DNA of 64,000 bases from Paracoccaceae bacterium (GTDB lineage Bacteria; Pseudomonadota; Alphaproteobacteria; Rhodobacterales; Rhodobacteraceae), in the NCBI GenBank assembly GCA_019090795.1, contig JAHRVG010000113.1, positions 1 to 64,000 of the forward strand. The letters are read 5' to 3'. Positions 8,220 through 17,736 of the stretch are shown piece after piece (positions within the stretch are counted from its first letter, which is position 1; each line of letters opens with the position of its first letter). The notes below the pieces were generated by a model. The model searched no databases. It saw only the letters and a list, made by a program, of their open reading frames with translations, and had not been told where the DNA came from. The translations under genes were made by a program, and so were the position numbers.

Positions 8220-9293
8220 ATGTTAAGCGGAATTCGCATTGTTGAAGTCGAAGGATTGGGGCCAGGGCCTTTTGCCTCTATGTTGCTGGCGGATCTTGGG
8301 GCCGACGTTATCGTTGTGCACCGCAAAGGTGGTAAGGGATTTGTTGATAAGGCTCTGATTGATCGCGGGAAACGTTCGATTGCGCTGGATCTGAAAGATG
8401 CCGATGATATTGCGACCCTACGCAAACTGGTGGCTCGCGCCGATGGGCTTATTGAGGGATTTCGCCCCGGTGTGATGGAACGTTTGGGGATTGGGCCAGT
8501 GGAATGCCATGCGTTCAATCCGGCGCTGGTGTTTGGTCGTATGACAGGCTGGGGGCAAGAAGGGCCGCTGCGCAAGGCTGCGGGCCATGATATGAATTAT
8601 ATCGCTATGTCTGGTGCGCTTTGGTATGCGGCGGAACCGGGCCAGTTGCCAATGGCACCGCCAACGCTGGTGGGCGATGTGGGCGGCGGTGCGATGTATC
8701 TTGCGGTGGGAATGCTGGCGGGCCTTCTTAATGCGCGGGCTACCGGAAAGGGCACAGTGGTCGATGCCGCGATTTATGACGGGTCGGCACATATGATGAA
8801 CCTGCTGTTGACCATGCGGCAGGCGGGCGGGCTTCAATCCGAACGCGGGCAAAGCCTTTTGGACGGCCCGCATTGGAGCCACGCTTACCGCACGGCTGAT
8901 GGCGGTTTTATGTCGGTGCAATGTCTGGAACCACAGTTTTACGCGCAGTTCCTTGAGTTGTTGGGCCTGACGGGGGATGCCGGTTTTGCCGAGCAAAACA
9001 ACCCCGCATCCTGGCCGACTTTGACGGATCGTTTGCGAGGTGTTTTTGCAGGCAAGACGCGTGCTGAATGGACAGAGATTTTCGAGGGGACAGATGCCTG
9101 CGTGGCACCGGTTCTCAATCCGGAAGAGGCGATGGCGCACCCCTTGAACACGGCGCGCGACACCTGGCGTGAAGTTGGCGGTGTGTTGCAAACCGCCCCG
9201 GCACCCCGGTTTTCCGGTCAGGAGCCATGGCAGCCAGTGCCAAGCCCCGCGCGTGACCAGCACCGTCAGGAAATTCTGGACGAAATAACCTAG
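8220..9293 (+). CDS. CaiB/BaiF-fold enzyme, alpha-methylacyl-CoA racemase type
   Basis: A 357-residue type III CoA-transferase fold protein. It opens MLSGIRIVEVEGLGPGPFASMLLADLGADVI. GHDMNY (His about 123) and VGDVGGGAMY (Asp about 153) match the catalytic His/Asp pair of alpha-methylacyl-CoA racemases, which epimerise 2-methylacyl-CoA esters, rather than the single Asp of formyl-CoA transferases. ATG 8220 has a GGGAGA ribosome site. The upstream gap holds a small dyad, GGTTGA at 8136-8141 with TCAACC at 8155-8160, of unknown meaning. It would act in the cytoplasm on branched acyl-CoA. Confidence 0.85.
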   Translation: MLSGIRIVEVEGLGPGPFASMLLADLGADVIVVHRKGGKGFVDKALIDRGKRSIALDLKDADDIATLRKLVARADGLIEGFRPGVMERLGIGPVECHAFNPALVFGRMTGWGQEGPLRKAAGHDMNYIAMSGALWYAAEPGQLPMAPPTLVGDVGGGAMYLAVGMLAGLLNARATGKGTVVDAAIYDGSAHMMNLLLTMRQAGGLQSERGQSLLDGPHWSHAYRTADGGFMSVQCLEPQFYAQFLELLGLTGDAGFAEQNNPASWPTLTDRLRGVFAGKTRAEWTEIFEGTDACVAPVLNPEEAMAHPLNTARDTWREVGGVLQTAPAPRFSGQEPWQPVPSPARDQHRQEILDEIT

Positions 9294-9308
9294 TATCTGG
9301 GTGCAGCT

Positions 9309-10355
9309 TTAGACCTGCTGAAACCAGGCAACCCCGTTTGCATCAATTGTGTGGCTAATCTGGCCCAGACTTTCCAGATAATTCAGGTTTGCCACAGATT
9401 CACCGGTTGCCATGTTCAGCAGGTCGGTCCCCAGTATTTGGCGTGAAAATAGGCTGTCAAACACGTCAATCGCGCGCTTTGGTTCCCTCAGGCTTTCGAG
9501 TAGTTTTCCGAAATCCGTGTGGTGTTCCTCCAGCAGGGCGTTGACGCGGGCGTGTAAGCCATAAAAGCAGGTTTTATGCGACGGTAAAACCAACACATCG
9601 TCAGGAACTGAATCACGAACATGCGCCAGTGACGTCAGCCACCCTCGCATCGGGTTGGCGTCCGGTTCAGAGGGGTAGACCGAAATATTTGAGGAAATGC
9701 CCGGTATCACCTGATCACCGGATATAAATAGTTTGAGGTCGGGACAGTAGAAACAGGCGTGTTCTGGCGAATGGCCGGAACCGACGACGATCTTCCACTC
9801 GTGTTCGCCGATCAGTAAGGTTTCGCCTTCTCGGATTCGTTTGAAGCTGTCGGGCAAGGGGTGAACGAATTTGCCGTAACCACCAAAAATGGTGCGGTAA
9901 TCGTCGATTTCGTCTTCGTTCCACCCGGCTGCTATGCAAAAATTGATGGCGTCATCCGGGGCTTGGCGCAGGGTATCGCCGACGAGCATCCGGCAGTTTA
10001 GATATTCCAGTCGTGTCATCCACAAGCGGCAGTTAAACCGGCGGGTCAACCATCCGGCCATGCCGATGTGATCCGGGTGCATATGGGTGGCAATGACCCG
10101 CGTCACCGGCTTGCCTTGCAACGGGCCTGCCAGTAGATCACGCCACATACTGGCGGATGTGCGGGTTTCCAGCCCGGTATCGACAATCGCCCAACCCTCG
10201 CCGTCGGCAATGGCGAAAACATTGATGTGATTCAGGACGAAGGGCATCGGCATCCGGATCCAAAGTACGCCTTCGGTTATTTCCAACGCTTTACCCGGTT
10301 CGGGTGGTGCGTCGAATGGAAAGCTGATTTCCGGGTGGGTTTTCGTGTCGGTCAT
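9309..10355 (-). CDS. Metallo-beta-lactamase-fold hydrolase
   Basis: A 348-residue MBL-fold protein. The zinc-binding motif HMHPDH (HxHxDH) lies in TRVIATHMHPDHIGMAGWL; later metal ligands appear as GSGHSPEHACFY and SGDQVIPGIS. The longer C-terminal helical part (LLEEHHTDFGKLLESLREPKRAIDVFDSLF) is typical of the group annotated as MBL-fold metallohydrolases near acyl-CoA genes, possibly thioesterases. ATG 10355 has an AGGAGA ribosome site; an in-frame start nine codons upstream is less likely. It converges on the racemase gene (15-base gap) and diverges from the paa operon. Confidence 0.85.
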   Translation of the reverse strand: MTDTKTHPEISFPFDAPPEPGKALEITEGVLWIRMPMPFVLNHINVFAIADGEGWAIVDTGLETRTSASMWRDLLAGPLQGKPVTRVIATHMHPDHIGMAGWLTRRFNCRLWMTRLEYLNCRMLVGDTLRQAPDDAINFCIAAGWNEDEIDDYRTIFGGYGKFVHPLPDSFKRIREGETLLIGEHEWKIVVGSGHSPEHACFYCPDLKLFISGDQVIPGISSNISVYPSEPDANPMRGWLTSLAHVRDSVPDDVLVLPSHKTCFYGLHARVNALLEEHHTDFGKLLESLREPKRAIDVFDSLFSRQILGTDLLNMATGESVANLNYLESLGQISHTIDANGVAWFQQV

Positions 10356-10651
10356 TTTTGTCTCCTGAATTCGCTGACGCAAGCGGGATAAGTGCCTGCT
10401 CCGGTTCAGATATCCCTTTGGTTCAGGATAAGGGCAGTCTCATCTTCTAGCACGTCACTCGTCGCAACTTCAAACCTGTCTTAGCAGATATGTGTTTTTT
10501 CAATGGCTGCTTGGTCACGACTGCTAATATTTTGGAAACTTGTTCAGTTCCAAACAAAACACTGTATGTTTGTGGTAGCGCATGTTGGCGGGATAATGTT
10601 GACAAAGCGTTACACAAAATCGAGAAGCGCAAAAAAACTGTAACATAACAC
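10356..10651. other. Intergenic region, divergent MBL gene / paa operon
   Basis: Together with the promoter-operator at 10652-10701 this forms a 369-base gap between divergent genes. A 72-codon frame on the minus strand (10447-10665) has no family features, no ribosome site and overlaps the paa promoter, so I do not call it. The MBL gene's promoter must lie here, but no clear -35/-10 pair stood out. Confidence 0.4.
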
Positions 10652-10701
10652 TTGCGCCGAATCATGTATCACTACATAACCGACCAAGCGGTCGACTATT
10701 A
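10652..10701 (+). promoter_or_regulatory. Promoter and palindromic operator of the thiolase-paaABCDE operon
   Basis: A -35-like TTGCGC (10652-10657) and -10-like CATAAC (10675-10680) with 17-base spacing are followed at once by the operator ACCGACC-AAG-CGGTCGACT (about 10679-10697). The whole block matches the dctP promoter (6765-6813, minus strand) at most positions without gaps, including CGAATCA in the spacer. Placement of the operator right after the -10 fits repression. The thiolase ATG is 24 bases further on. Confidence 0.72.
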
Positions 10702-10724
10702 CACACTTACGAAAGGTCACTACT

Positions 10725-11927
10725 ATGGATGCTTTTATCTGCGATGCTACTCGGACACCGATCGGGCGTTATGGCGGGGGCCTCTCGTCAGTTCGCACTG
10801 ATGATCTTGCGGCGCTGCCAATCTCGGCATTGATGGCACGCAATCCGGATGTGGATTGGGCCTCTGTTGATGATGTGATCTATGGGTCGGCCAATCAGGC
10901 GGGCGAAGATAACCGGAATGTGGCGCGGATGGCCGCCTTGCTTGCAGGCTTGCCGGTGGATGTGGCCGGGATCACTGTGAACCGGTTGTGTGCTTCGGGT
11001 CTGGATGCGGTGGGCTTGGCTGCACGCGGGATCAAAGCAGGTGATATGGATCTGGTGATTGCGGGCGGTGTAGAAAGCATGAGCCGAGCGCCCTTTGTGG
11101 TGGGCAAGGCAACTTCGGCATTTAGCCGGGCGGCAGATATGTTTGACACCACCATTGGCTGGCGTTTTGTGAACCGCAAGATGAAACAGATGTACGGTAC
11201 GGATTCCATGCCCGAAACGGCGGATAATGTGGCAACAGAATATAATATCAACCGCGCGGATCAGGATGCCATGGCGGAACGCTCGCAGGCCCGTTGGGCG
11301 AAAGCCAAGGAAGCGGGTGTTTTCGAGGATGAGATCACACCGGTTTCTGTGCCCCAGCGACGTGGCGATCCGGTGATTGTGGATACGGACGAGCATCCGC
11401 GCCCCGGTATGCTGGCGGAAAAACTGGGCAAGATGCGCGGCATCAACGGCGCTGATCTGACGGTGACGGCGGGCAATGCTTCGGGTGTGAATGACGGCGC
11501 GGCGGCGTTGTTGATTGCCAGCGCGGCGGCGGCTGAAAAGAACGGTTTGAAACCGATGGCGCGCATTGTCGGCATGTCTAGCGCGGGTGTTGCACCCCGG
11601 GTTATGGGCATCGGGCCGGTTCCGGCAACGCGCAAGGTTTTGGCGCGTGCGGGCCTGACAATCGAGGATATGGACGTGATCGAGCTAAACGAGGCATTCG
11701 CCGCGCAGGGCATTGCCACCTTGCGGGAATTGGGTGTGCCTGATGATGCGGCGCATGTGAACCCGAATGGGGGCGCAATTGCCATCGGCCATCCGCTCGG
11801 TATGTCAGGCGCGCGGCTGGTTCTGGCTGCGGCCTATCAATTGCAACGCACTGGTGGGCGCTACGGCCTGTGTACCATGTGCGTGGGTGTGGGGCAGGGG
11901 ACTGCCCTGATCATAGAAAGGGTCTAA
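10725..11927 (+). CDS. paaJ: 3-oxoadipyl-CoA/3-oxo-5,6-didehydrosuberyl-CoA thiolase
   Basis: A 400-residue thiolase. The acylation cysteine lies in [14 protein letters not shown], and the C-terminal motifs [23 protein letters not shown] and [10 protein letters not shown] carry the other active-site residues. The sequence type is PcaF/PaaJ: it splits 3-oxoadipyl-CoA to succinyl-CoA and acetyl-CoA and, in phenylacetate breakdown, also 3-oxo-5,6-didehydrosuberyl-CoA. It leads the paaABCDE operon, with paaA starting three bases after its stop, and sits behind the repressor-type operator at 10679-10697. The context favours PaaJ over PcaF. Confidence 0.9.
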   Translation: MDAFICDATRTPIGRYGGGLSSVRTDDLAALPISALMARNPDVDWASVDDVIYGSANQAGEDNRNVARMAALLAGLPVDVAGITVNRLCASGLDAVGLAARGIKAGDMDLVIAGGVESMSRAPFVVGKATSAFSRAADMFDTTIGWRFVNRKMKQMYGTDSMPETADNVATEYNINRADQDAMAERSQARWAKAKEAGVFEDEITPVSVPQRRGDPVIVDTDEHPRPGMLAEKLGKMRGINGADLTVTAGNASGVNDGAAALLIASAAAAEKNGLKPMARIVGMSSAGVAPRVMGIGPVPATRKVLARAGLTIEDMDVIELNEAFAAQGIATLRELGVPDDAAHVNPNGGAIAIGHPLGMSGARLVLAAAYQLQRTGGRYGLCTMCVGVGQGTALIIERV

Positions 11928-11929
11928 CG

Positions 11930-12922
11930 ATGTATGCACAGATGGTAAAAACGGCAGGTTCCGGTGTTAAAGACCGTGACGAGATGTCAGAACAGGAACA
12001 GGATTTTCAGGACCGGATCGACCGGGGTGAGAAGATTGAACCCAAAGACTGGATGCCGGATAACTATCGCATTACTCTGATCCGGCAAATTGGCCAGCAC
12101 GCCCACTCGGAAGTGGTCGGCCAATTGCCGGAAGGCAACTGGATCACTCGCGCCCCGACACTAGAGCGCAAGGCAATCTTGTTAGCGAAGGTTCAGGATG
12201 AGGCCGGGCACGGGTTGTACCTGTACGGCGCGGCTGAAACGCTGGGGGTTAGCCGTGACGAGATCACCGAGGATCTGCTGGCTGGGCGAATGAAGTATTC
12301 GTCGATCTTCAACTATCCAACCCTGAATTGGGCCGATATGGGCGCGGTTGGCTGGCTGGTGGATGGCGCTGCGATTATCAATCAGGTGGCGTTGCAGCGC
12401 ACATCCTATGGCCCATATGCCCGCGCAATGGTGCGGATTTGCAAAGAAGAAAGCTTTCACGCGCGTCAAGGCTATCACATCATGATGAAGATGGCCTCGG
12501 GCACACCAGAGCAAAAGGCAATGGCACAGGATGCGCTGAACCGTCTGTGGTATCCGGTGCTGATGATGTTTGGGCCGTCGGATAAAGAAAGCGTGCACAC
12601 AGCGCAATCCATGGCTTGGAAAATCAAGATGGATACCAATGATGAGCTGCGCCAAAAATTTGTTGATCAGACGGTTCAGCAGATTGAATATCTAGGGCTG
12701 GAATTGCCGGACCCCAATATCAAGTGGAATGATGAAACCAAGCAGTACGATTATTCCGATCCCGATTGGACCGAATTTTTTGACGTGATCAAAGGCAACG
12801 GCCCTTGCAACGTTGACCGGATGGCGGCGCGTAACAAGGCTTGGGATGATGGCAAATGGGTGCGTGACGGGTTGATGGCCCACGCTGAGAAAAAGGCAGC
12901 CGCCAAAGTGGCAGCACAATAG
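11930..12922 (+). CDS. paaA: 1,2-phenylacetyl-CoA epoxidase subunit A (catalytic)
   Basis: A 330-residue diiron monooxygenase subunit. Iron-binding ExxH-type segments are visible: [13 protein letters not shown] and [12 protein letters not shown]. It is the active-site subunit of PaaABCE, which converts phenylacetyl-CoA, oxygen and NADPH to ring-1,2-epoxyphenylacetyl-CoA. ATG 11930 comes two bases after the thiolase stop with a GAAAGGG ribosome site inside the thiolase end; a longer frame from 11870 only reads through thiolase. Length matches the family. Confidence 0.96.
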   Translation: MYAQMVKTAGSGVKDRDEMSEQEQDFQDRIDRGEKIEPKDWMPDNYRITLIRQIGQHAHSEVVGQLPEGNWITRAPTLERKAILLAKVQDEAGHGLYLYGAAETLGVSRDEITEDLLAGRMKYSSIFNYPTLNWADMGAVGWLVDGAAIINQVALQRTSYGPYARAMVRICKEESFHARQGYHIMMKMASGTPEQKAMAQDALNRLWYPVLMMFGPSDKESVHTAQSMAWKIKMDTNDELRQKFVDQTVQQIEYLGLELPDPNIKWNDETKQYDYSDPDWTEFFDVIKGNGPCNVDRMAARNKAWDDGKWVRDGLMAHAEKKAAAKVAAQ

Positions 12923-12932
12923 GAGAATGAGC

Positions 12933-13217
12933 ATGAAACACGAATGGCCCTTGTGGGAAATCTTTATTCGCGGTCAACATGGCATGAGCCACCGGCATGT
13001 GGGTTCGCTGCACGCGCCCGACGCGGAAATGGCAATCAAGAACGCGCGCGATGTGTACACGCGGCGCAATGAGGGCGTTAGCATATGGGTGGTAGAGGCC
13101 GTGAATGTTTCGGCGTCCTCGCCCGAAGATAAAGGCGCGTTTTACGAGCCGTCCAATTCCAAGGTCTACCGTCACCCGACGTTCTTTGACATCCCCGATG
13201 AAGTGGGGTCCATGTGA
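12933..13217 (+). CDS. paaB: 1,2-phenylacetyl-CoA epoxidase subunit B
   Basis: A 94-residue protein beginning MKHEWPLWEIFIRGQHGMSHRHVGSLHA, the classical PaaB signature. PaaB bridges the A/C dimers of the epoxidase. Two ATGs are in frame; AGGAG at 12921-12925 is seven bases before ATG 12933 but only one before ATG 12927, so I choose 12933. It shares one base with paaC. Confidence 0.95.
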   Translation: MKHEWPLWEIFIRGQHGMSHRHVGSLHAPDAEMAIKNARDVYTRRNEGVSIWVVEAVNVSASSPEDKGAFYEPSNSKVYRHPTFFDIPDEVGSM

Positions 13218-13972
13218 TGGACGCAAGCCTGTTTCAATATCTGTTGCGCCTTGGCGACAACACGCTGGTGCTGGGGCACCGGGGTTCTGAGTGGTGCGGC
13301 CATGCGCCGGTGCTGGAGGAAGACATTGCCCTAGCCAACACTGCGCTTGATCTGATCGGGCAAACCCAGTTGTGGCTGGGTCTGGCCGCAGAGGTCGAGG
13401 GCAAGGGCCGCGATGCGGATCAACTGGCAATGCAGCGCGATATCTGGGATTTCCGTAACCTGTTGCTGGTAGAATTGCCCAACGGTGATTTTGGCCGAAC
13501 TTTGATGCGCCAGTTCCTGTTTGATGCCTGGCAGGTGATTAATCTGGGACGGTTGATGAATTCATCCAACCCGCGCGTAGCCGAGATTGCGGCCAAGGCC
13601 AGCAAGGAAGCGGCCTATCATGTGGAACGTTCAGCTGACACGGTTGTGGGCCTTGGCGATGGCACCGAGGAAAGCCATGTGCGGATGCAGGCGGCGCTGG
13701 AATATCTGTGGCCTTATGTGGGCGAAATGTTTCTGGGTGACGAAGTGGACGCCGCCATGGTCGCGGCTGGCATTGCACCCGATCCGGCCAGCCTGCGCGC
13801 CGAATATGATGCGCTGATCGGGCGGGTTATAAAGACCGCAACGCTGGAAATTCCGGACAGTAGTTTTGCCCATAAAGGGGGTAAAACCGGCGCGTTTCAC
13901 ACAGAGCATCTGGGGCATATGCTGTGCTCGATGCAGTGGTTGCAACGGGCTTATCCGGGGGCGAGCTGGTAG
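13217..13972 (+). CDS. paaC: 1,2-phenylacetyl-CoA epoxidase subunit C (structural)
   Basis: A 251-residue ferritin-like subunit. It opens MDASLFQYLLRLGDNTLVLGHRGSEWCGHAPVLEEDIALAN and shows the AYHVERSADTVVGLGDGTEESH segment usual for PaaC. It forms the structural partner of PaaA in the epoxidase core. ATG 13217 overlaps the paaB stop as TGATG; an in-frame GTG lies one codon earlier. Length fits the family. Confidence 0.95.
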   Translation: MDASLFQYLLRLGDNTLVLGHRGSEWCGHAPVLEEDIALANTALDLIGQTQLWLGLAAEVEGKGRDADQLAMQRDIWDFRNLLLVELPNGDFGRTLMRQFLFDAWQVINLGRLMNSSNPRVAEIAAKASKEAAYHVERSADTVVGLGDGTEESHVRMQAALEYLWPYVGEMFLGDEVDAAMVAAGIAPDPASLRAEYDALIGRVIKTATLEIPDSSFAHKGGKTGAFHTEHLGHMLCSMQWLQRAYPGASW

Positions 13973-13975
13973 CTT

Positions 13976-14434
13976 ATGCAGCCCTCGGTAGAACAGGTTT
14001 GGGAGTGGCTGGACGCAGTGCCGGACCCTGAAATCCCGGTGATCTCGCTGGTTGATCTGGGGATCATCCGTGAGGTAGCGTGGCGGAATGATACGCTAAC
14101 GGTTGCGGTGACGCCGACCTATTCCGGTTGTCCTGCCACCTCGATCATCAATCTGGACATTGAAACGGCATTGCGCGGCCATGGCATTGAAAAGCTGGAA
14201 CTAAAACGCCAACTATCGCCACCGTGGACCACTAATTGGTTGAGTGAAAAAGGCCGCGAAAAGCTGGAAAAGTACGGCATTGCCCCGCCAACAGCGGCGG
14301 GGGGGCCTGAACGTTGCCCGCAATGTGGAAGCGTTGATCTGAAAAAAGTGAGCCAGTTTGGCTCAACACCCTGCAAGGCGGCTTGGCGGTGTAACGACTG
14401 CTTGGAACCTTTCGACTATTTTAAATGTATCTAA
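13976..14434 (+). CDS. paaD: PaaD, MIP18/DUF59-family Fe-S maturation factor of the epoxidase
   Basis: A 152-residue protein. Residues about 1-100 are the DUF59/MIP18 domain (VPDPEIPVISLVDLGIIREV, TPTYSGCPA). The C-terminus carries a zinc-ribbon pattern, CPQCGS and CNDC, around GSTPCKA. PaaD is needed for cluster or metal maturation of the phenylacetyl-CoA epoxidase. ATG 13976 follows paaC by three bases. The order paaABCDE is canonical. Confidence 0.95.
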   Translation: MQPSVEQVWEWLDAVPDPEIPVISLVDLGIIREVAWRNDTLTVAVTPTYSGCPATSIINLDIETALRGHGIEKLELKRQLSPPWTTNWLSEKGREKLEKYGIAPPTAAGGPERCPQCGSVDLKKVSQFGSTPCKAAWRCNDCLEPFDYFKCI

Positions 14435-14444
14435 GGAGCGCGCC

Positions 14445-15506
14445 ATGGCCCGTTTTCACGACCTGACAGTGACTGACATCCACAAAACCATCCGCGACGC
14501 GGTGGTGGTGACACTGGCCCCGGACACGCCAGAGGATTTTGATTTTATTCCCGGTCAATACTTGACCTTCAAGCGCGATTTCGACGGTGCGGAGCTGCGC
14601 CGCAACTACTCGATTTGTGCTGGCAAAGATGATGGCATTTTACAGATCGGCATCAAGCGGGTTGATGGCGGCACGTTTTCCACTTGGGCCAACGAGGGCT
14701 TGAAAGTTGGCGACACATTGCAGGCGATGGAACCGACGGGAAAGTTTCACACACCAATTAATGAAGGGGCGGCCAAGAACTATCTGGGTTTTGCCGGTGG
14801 TTCGGGAATAACACCAGTTCTGTCGATCCTGAAAACCGTGCTGATGCGCGAACCGGCTAGCAGTTTCACGCTGGTGTATGCCAATCGGGGTGTCAATTCG
14901 ATCATGTTCCGCGAGGAGTTGGAGGATCTGAAAAACACCCACATGGGGCGTTTCAACGTGATCCATATTCTGGAAAGTGACGCACAAGAAATCGACTTGT
15001 TTACGGGTCGGATTGATGGTGAAAAATGCAAAGTTTTGTTTTCCAAATGGATAGATATCGAGAGCGTGGATACGGCATATATCTGCGGGCCGGAACCGAT
15101 GATGCTGGCCATTTCTGCGGCATTGAAGGACCACGGTTTAAGCGACGAACAAATCAAGTTTGAATTGTTCGGTGCAGCACAACCGGGACTGGCGGCCCAT
15201 AAAGCAGAGTCGGTGGCGAATGCGCGCGCGGTGGGGGCTGAGGCCTCGGTGATCATCGACGGAACCGCGCGGGCTGTAACTATTGAAAAGGGCCAGAGCA
15301 TACTGGATGCAGCGTTGGCCCATGATCTGGATGCGCCTTTTGCCTGTCGCGCTGGCGTGTGTTCCACCTGTAAATGCAAGGTGCTAGAGGGCGAGGTCGA
15401 TATGCGTACCAATCACGCGCTGGAGGATTACGAGGTGGAGCAAGGCTATGTGCTCAGCTGCCAAAGCGTGCCGGTTTCAAAGCGGATTGTGGTCGAATAC
15501 GAGTAA
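14445..15506 (+). CDS. paaE: Phenylacetyl-CoA epoxidase reductase subunit
   Basis: A 353-residue flavin reductase. The FAD domain has RRNYSIC, the NAD(P)H domain has GFAGGSGITPVLSI and YICGPEPMM, and a C-terminal plant-type ferredoxin domain carries CRAGVCSTCKCKVLEG and a final LSCQ. It passes electrons from NADPH to PaaABC. ATG 14445 has an AAGGAG ribosome site eight bases upstream; the longer frame from 14358 reads through paaD. It is the last gene of the operon and converges on the alpha/beta hydrolase gene. Confidence 0.95.
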   Translation: MARFHDLTVTDIHKTIRDAVVVTLAPDTPEDFDFIPGQYLTFKRDFDGAELRRNYSICAGKDDGILQIGIKRVDGGTFSTWANEGLKVGDTLQAMEPTGKFHTPINEGAAKNYLGFAGGSGITPVLSILKTVLMREPASSFTLVYANRGVNSIMFREELEDLKNTHMGRFNVIHILESDAQEIDLFTGRIDGEKCKVLFSKWIDIESVDTAYICGPEPMMLAISAALKDHGLSDEQIKFELFGAAQPGLAAHKAESVANARAVGAEASVIIDGTARAVTIEKGQSILDAALAHDLDAPFACRAGVCSTCKCKVLEGEVDMRTNHALEDYEVEQGYVLSCQSVPVSKRIVVEYE

Positions 15507-15526
15507 CCGCCTGATATCGGACCGCT

Positions 15527-16318
15527 TTACGACGTGGGCGGCCCAATGAAATCAACAATAGCGGCCAGAACCCGCGCTGGTTTTTCGATATGTGGCGCGT
15601 GTTTGCAATTTTCCAGAATCAGCCTCTCGAACGGTGATTCCAGATTGGTCTCAAGCGTATCTATCTGTGCCAGCGTGCCATATTGATCGTCCTGTCCCTG
15701 AATGGCCAATACAGGAACGCGGATGTAGGGGATCGCGTCCTCGATGTTCCATGCCTTGAAACCAGGGTCTAGCCAAGCATCGTTCCAGCCGCGAAACGTT
15801 GCTTCGGGATCACGATGATGTTTGGCGAGGCGGGTGCGCAGATCGCTGGTTGCAAAGGTGTTTTTGGCCGCAGTAATGGCGTTCAATCCCATTGGTTCGG
15901 TGAAGAAATGCGGCGCGATCAGGCACAGGCGGTTGACGCGAAAATCTTGCAGGCTACCCATGTAGACCGCTGCAATCGAGGCCCCGTCACTGTGACCGAG
16001 CAGGCTGCCCTTGCGAAAGCCGATGGCGTCCAGAACTTTTGGCAGCACATCCAGTGCCTCCCGGGTAATGAAATCCAGCGGTAGCGGCAGCGATGCCGGA
16101 TCAGACGCGCCATACCCTGCGCGGGAGTAGGCGAAAACGCCGTGACCGGTTTTATCGGCCAACTGCTGTGGGAAATCTCTCCACTGATTGCACGAACCCA
16201 GCCCCTCGTGCAGCAAAACGATCGTCGGAGCCTTGTCGGGGGACGGGCCCCAGACGCGATATTCCAGACGGGTGTTGTTGATACTCAGATGGGCGGTTGT
16301 GTCTGCGAGCCATTTCAT
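15527..16318 (-). CDS. Alpha/beta-fold hydrolase
   Basis: A 263-residue alpha/beta hydrolase. TIVLLHEGLGSCNQW gives the oxyanion region, LLGHSDGASIAAVY the GxSxG-type nucleophile elbow (GHSDG), and NCKHAPHIEKP the catalytic histidine; the aspartate is probably in IQGQDDQYG. Similar proteins act on esters or C-C bonds, sometimes in aromatic catabolism; the substrate is not predictable. It is transcribed in the same direction as, but 77 bases after, the paaK copy at 16396-17712, so it may be the last gene of that operon. Confidence 0.85.
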   Translation of the reverse strand: MKWLADTTAHLSINNTRLEYRVWGPSPDKAPTIVLLHEGLGSCNQWRDFPQQLADKTGHGVFAYSRAGYGASDPASLPLPLDFITREALDVLPKVLDAIGFRKGSLLGHSDGASIAAVYMGSLQDFRVNRLCLIAPHFFTEPMGLNAITAAKNTFATSDLRTRLAKHHRDPEATFRGWNDAWLDPGFKAWNIEDAIPYIRVPVLAIQGQDDQYGTLAQIDTLETNLESPFERLILENCKHAPHIEKPARVLAAIVDFIGPPTS

Positions 16319-16395
16319 TGCAAGTGGCCTTTCTGGATCGGATCATTTTGTCAGTTTAACATACCATAGCCGGTTTAGCGCCACATCTCACTATT

Positions 16396-17712
16396 CTACC
16401 CCCGCTTATCTATCACCCGCACAGCTTTGCCCTCGGAGCGCGGTAATTCCCCTTGGCGTTTAGCGATTACATCACAGGAAATCCCGATGATTGATTTGAT
16501 CTGGTGACGCACCTGCTCTGCTTTGGCGCTCAGGTTTGCTTCGGTTGGCGGCACCTTTGGATCTAACTCCACCTCAACCGCTATCGCGTCCATTGCGCCC
16601 TTGCGGTTCCGGATAATCTGGTAGTGTGGTGCGATGCCGTCAACGCTGACTAATACCGCTTCGATCTGGCTGGGGTAAACATTGACGCCGCGAATGATCA
16701 TCATGTCGTCGTCGCGGCCCGTTACGCGCAGGATACGTACATGGGTGCGGCCACAGGCACAGGGTTCGTCGGTCAGACGGGTGATGTCACGGGTGCGATA
16801 GCGGATCATTGGCATGGCTTCTTTGGTCAGGGTCGTTACGACCAGCTCGCCGGATTCTCCCATCGGCAGGGGGTCCAGTGTTTCCGGGTCAATCACCTCA
16901 AACAGGAAATGATCCTCCCAGCCGTGCAGGCCCGTGCGGGCGGTGTCGCATTCACAGGCTACCCCCGGCCCCATGATTTCAGACAGGCCGTAAACGTCAA
17001 CCGAGGTGATCCCCAACTGTTGGTCCAGTGCCGCGCGCATTTCTTCGCTCCAAGGCTCCGCGCCAAAGATGCCGCGTCGCACTGGCAGGGCCGCAATATC
17101 CACTCCCATTTCTTGGGCAACCTCGGCAATACTAAGGGCATAAGATGGTGTGGAACACAGAATATCCGCGCCAAAATCCTTGAGCAACATCACTTGCCGT
17201 TCGGTGCCGCCGCCTGAAACCGGCACCACCACCGCGCCAAGCCGCTCTGCCCCTTGATGGGCCCCCAGCCCGCCGGTGAACAAGCCGTAGCCATAGGCGT
17301 TATGGATCACATCACCGGGGCGCGCGCCTGCTGCGGCCATGGAGCGGGCCATCAAGTCAGACCAACGATCCAGATCACCCTTGGTATAACCCACAACGGT
17401 GGGCTTGCCAGTTGTGCCGGAGGATGCATGCAGGCGGCGCAATTTGATGTGGGGCATGGTGAACATGGCGAAAGGGTAATTGTCGCGCAGATCGGTTTTC
17501 ACGGTAAATGGGAAATTCTTCAGATCGGCCAGCGTTTTGAGGTCTTGTGGCTTGAGGCCAACCGCGTCGAATTTCTTGCGATAATGCGGCACGTTCTCAT
17601 AGACTTGGTCCAGTGACCAGCGCAGCCGTTCCAGTTGGATATCCGCAAGGCTTTTGCGGGAGAGGGTCTCGACCTCATGGTCGAACATGAAATCGGCGGG
17701 GGGCTTAGTCAT
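16396..17712 (-). CDS. paaK: Phenylacetate-CoA ligase, copy 1 (in the PadBC-like operon)
   Basis: A 438-residue adenylate-forming enzyme of the PaaK family. Signatures are LHASSGTTGKPTVVGYT (phosphate loop), NAYGYGLFTGGLGAH, VYGLSEIMGPGVACEC and GRDDDMMIIRGVNVYPSQIE, with the C-terminal PRSEGKAVRVIDKR. It activates phenylacetate with ATP and CoA. ATG 17712 has a CGGAGA ribosome site. It ends an operon led by the thioesterase and PadB-like genes rather than sitting with paaABCDE, and a second PaaK lies at 23193-24503. It may serve the PadBC-like enzyme or prefer another arylacetate. Confidence 0.93.
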   Translation of the reverse strand: MTKPPADFMFDHEVETLSRKSLADIQLERLRWSLDQVYENVPHYRKKFDAVGLKPQDLKTLADLKNFPFTVKTDLRDNYPFAMFTMPHIKLRRLHASSGTTGKPTVVGYTKGDLDRWSDLMARSMAAAGARPGDVIHNAYGYGLFTGGLGAHQGAERLGAVVVPVSGGGTERQVMLLKDFGADILCSTPSYALSIAEVAQEMGVDIAALPVRRGIFGAEPWSEEMRAALDQQLGITSVDVYGLSEIMGPGVACECDTARTGLHGWEDHFLFEVIDPETLDPLPMGESGELVVTTLTKEAMPMIRYRTRDITRLTDEPCACGRTHVRILRVTGRDDDMMIIRGVNVYPSQIEAVLVSVDGIAPHYQIIRNRKGAMDAIAVEVELDPKVPPTEANLSAKAEQVRHQIKSIIGISCDVIAKRQGELPRSEGKAVRVIDKRG

Positions 17713-17736
17713 TTTTTCTCCGTTTCAAGGATGTCG

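Noticed and set aside
8418-9263. 281-residue minus-strand frame opposite the racemase gene
   Set aside because: Antisense shadow in a GC-rich gene; the plus-strand frame has catalytic His and Asp and a ribosome site.
10447-10665. 72-residue minus-strand frame upstream of the paa operon
   Set aside because: No ribosome site or family features, and it covers the conserved paa promoter on the other strand.
10725-11927. pcaF of a beta-ketoadipate pathway
   Set aside because: Sequence cannot separate PcaF from PaaJ, but no other pca genes are present and it leads the paaABCDE operon.
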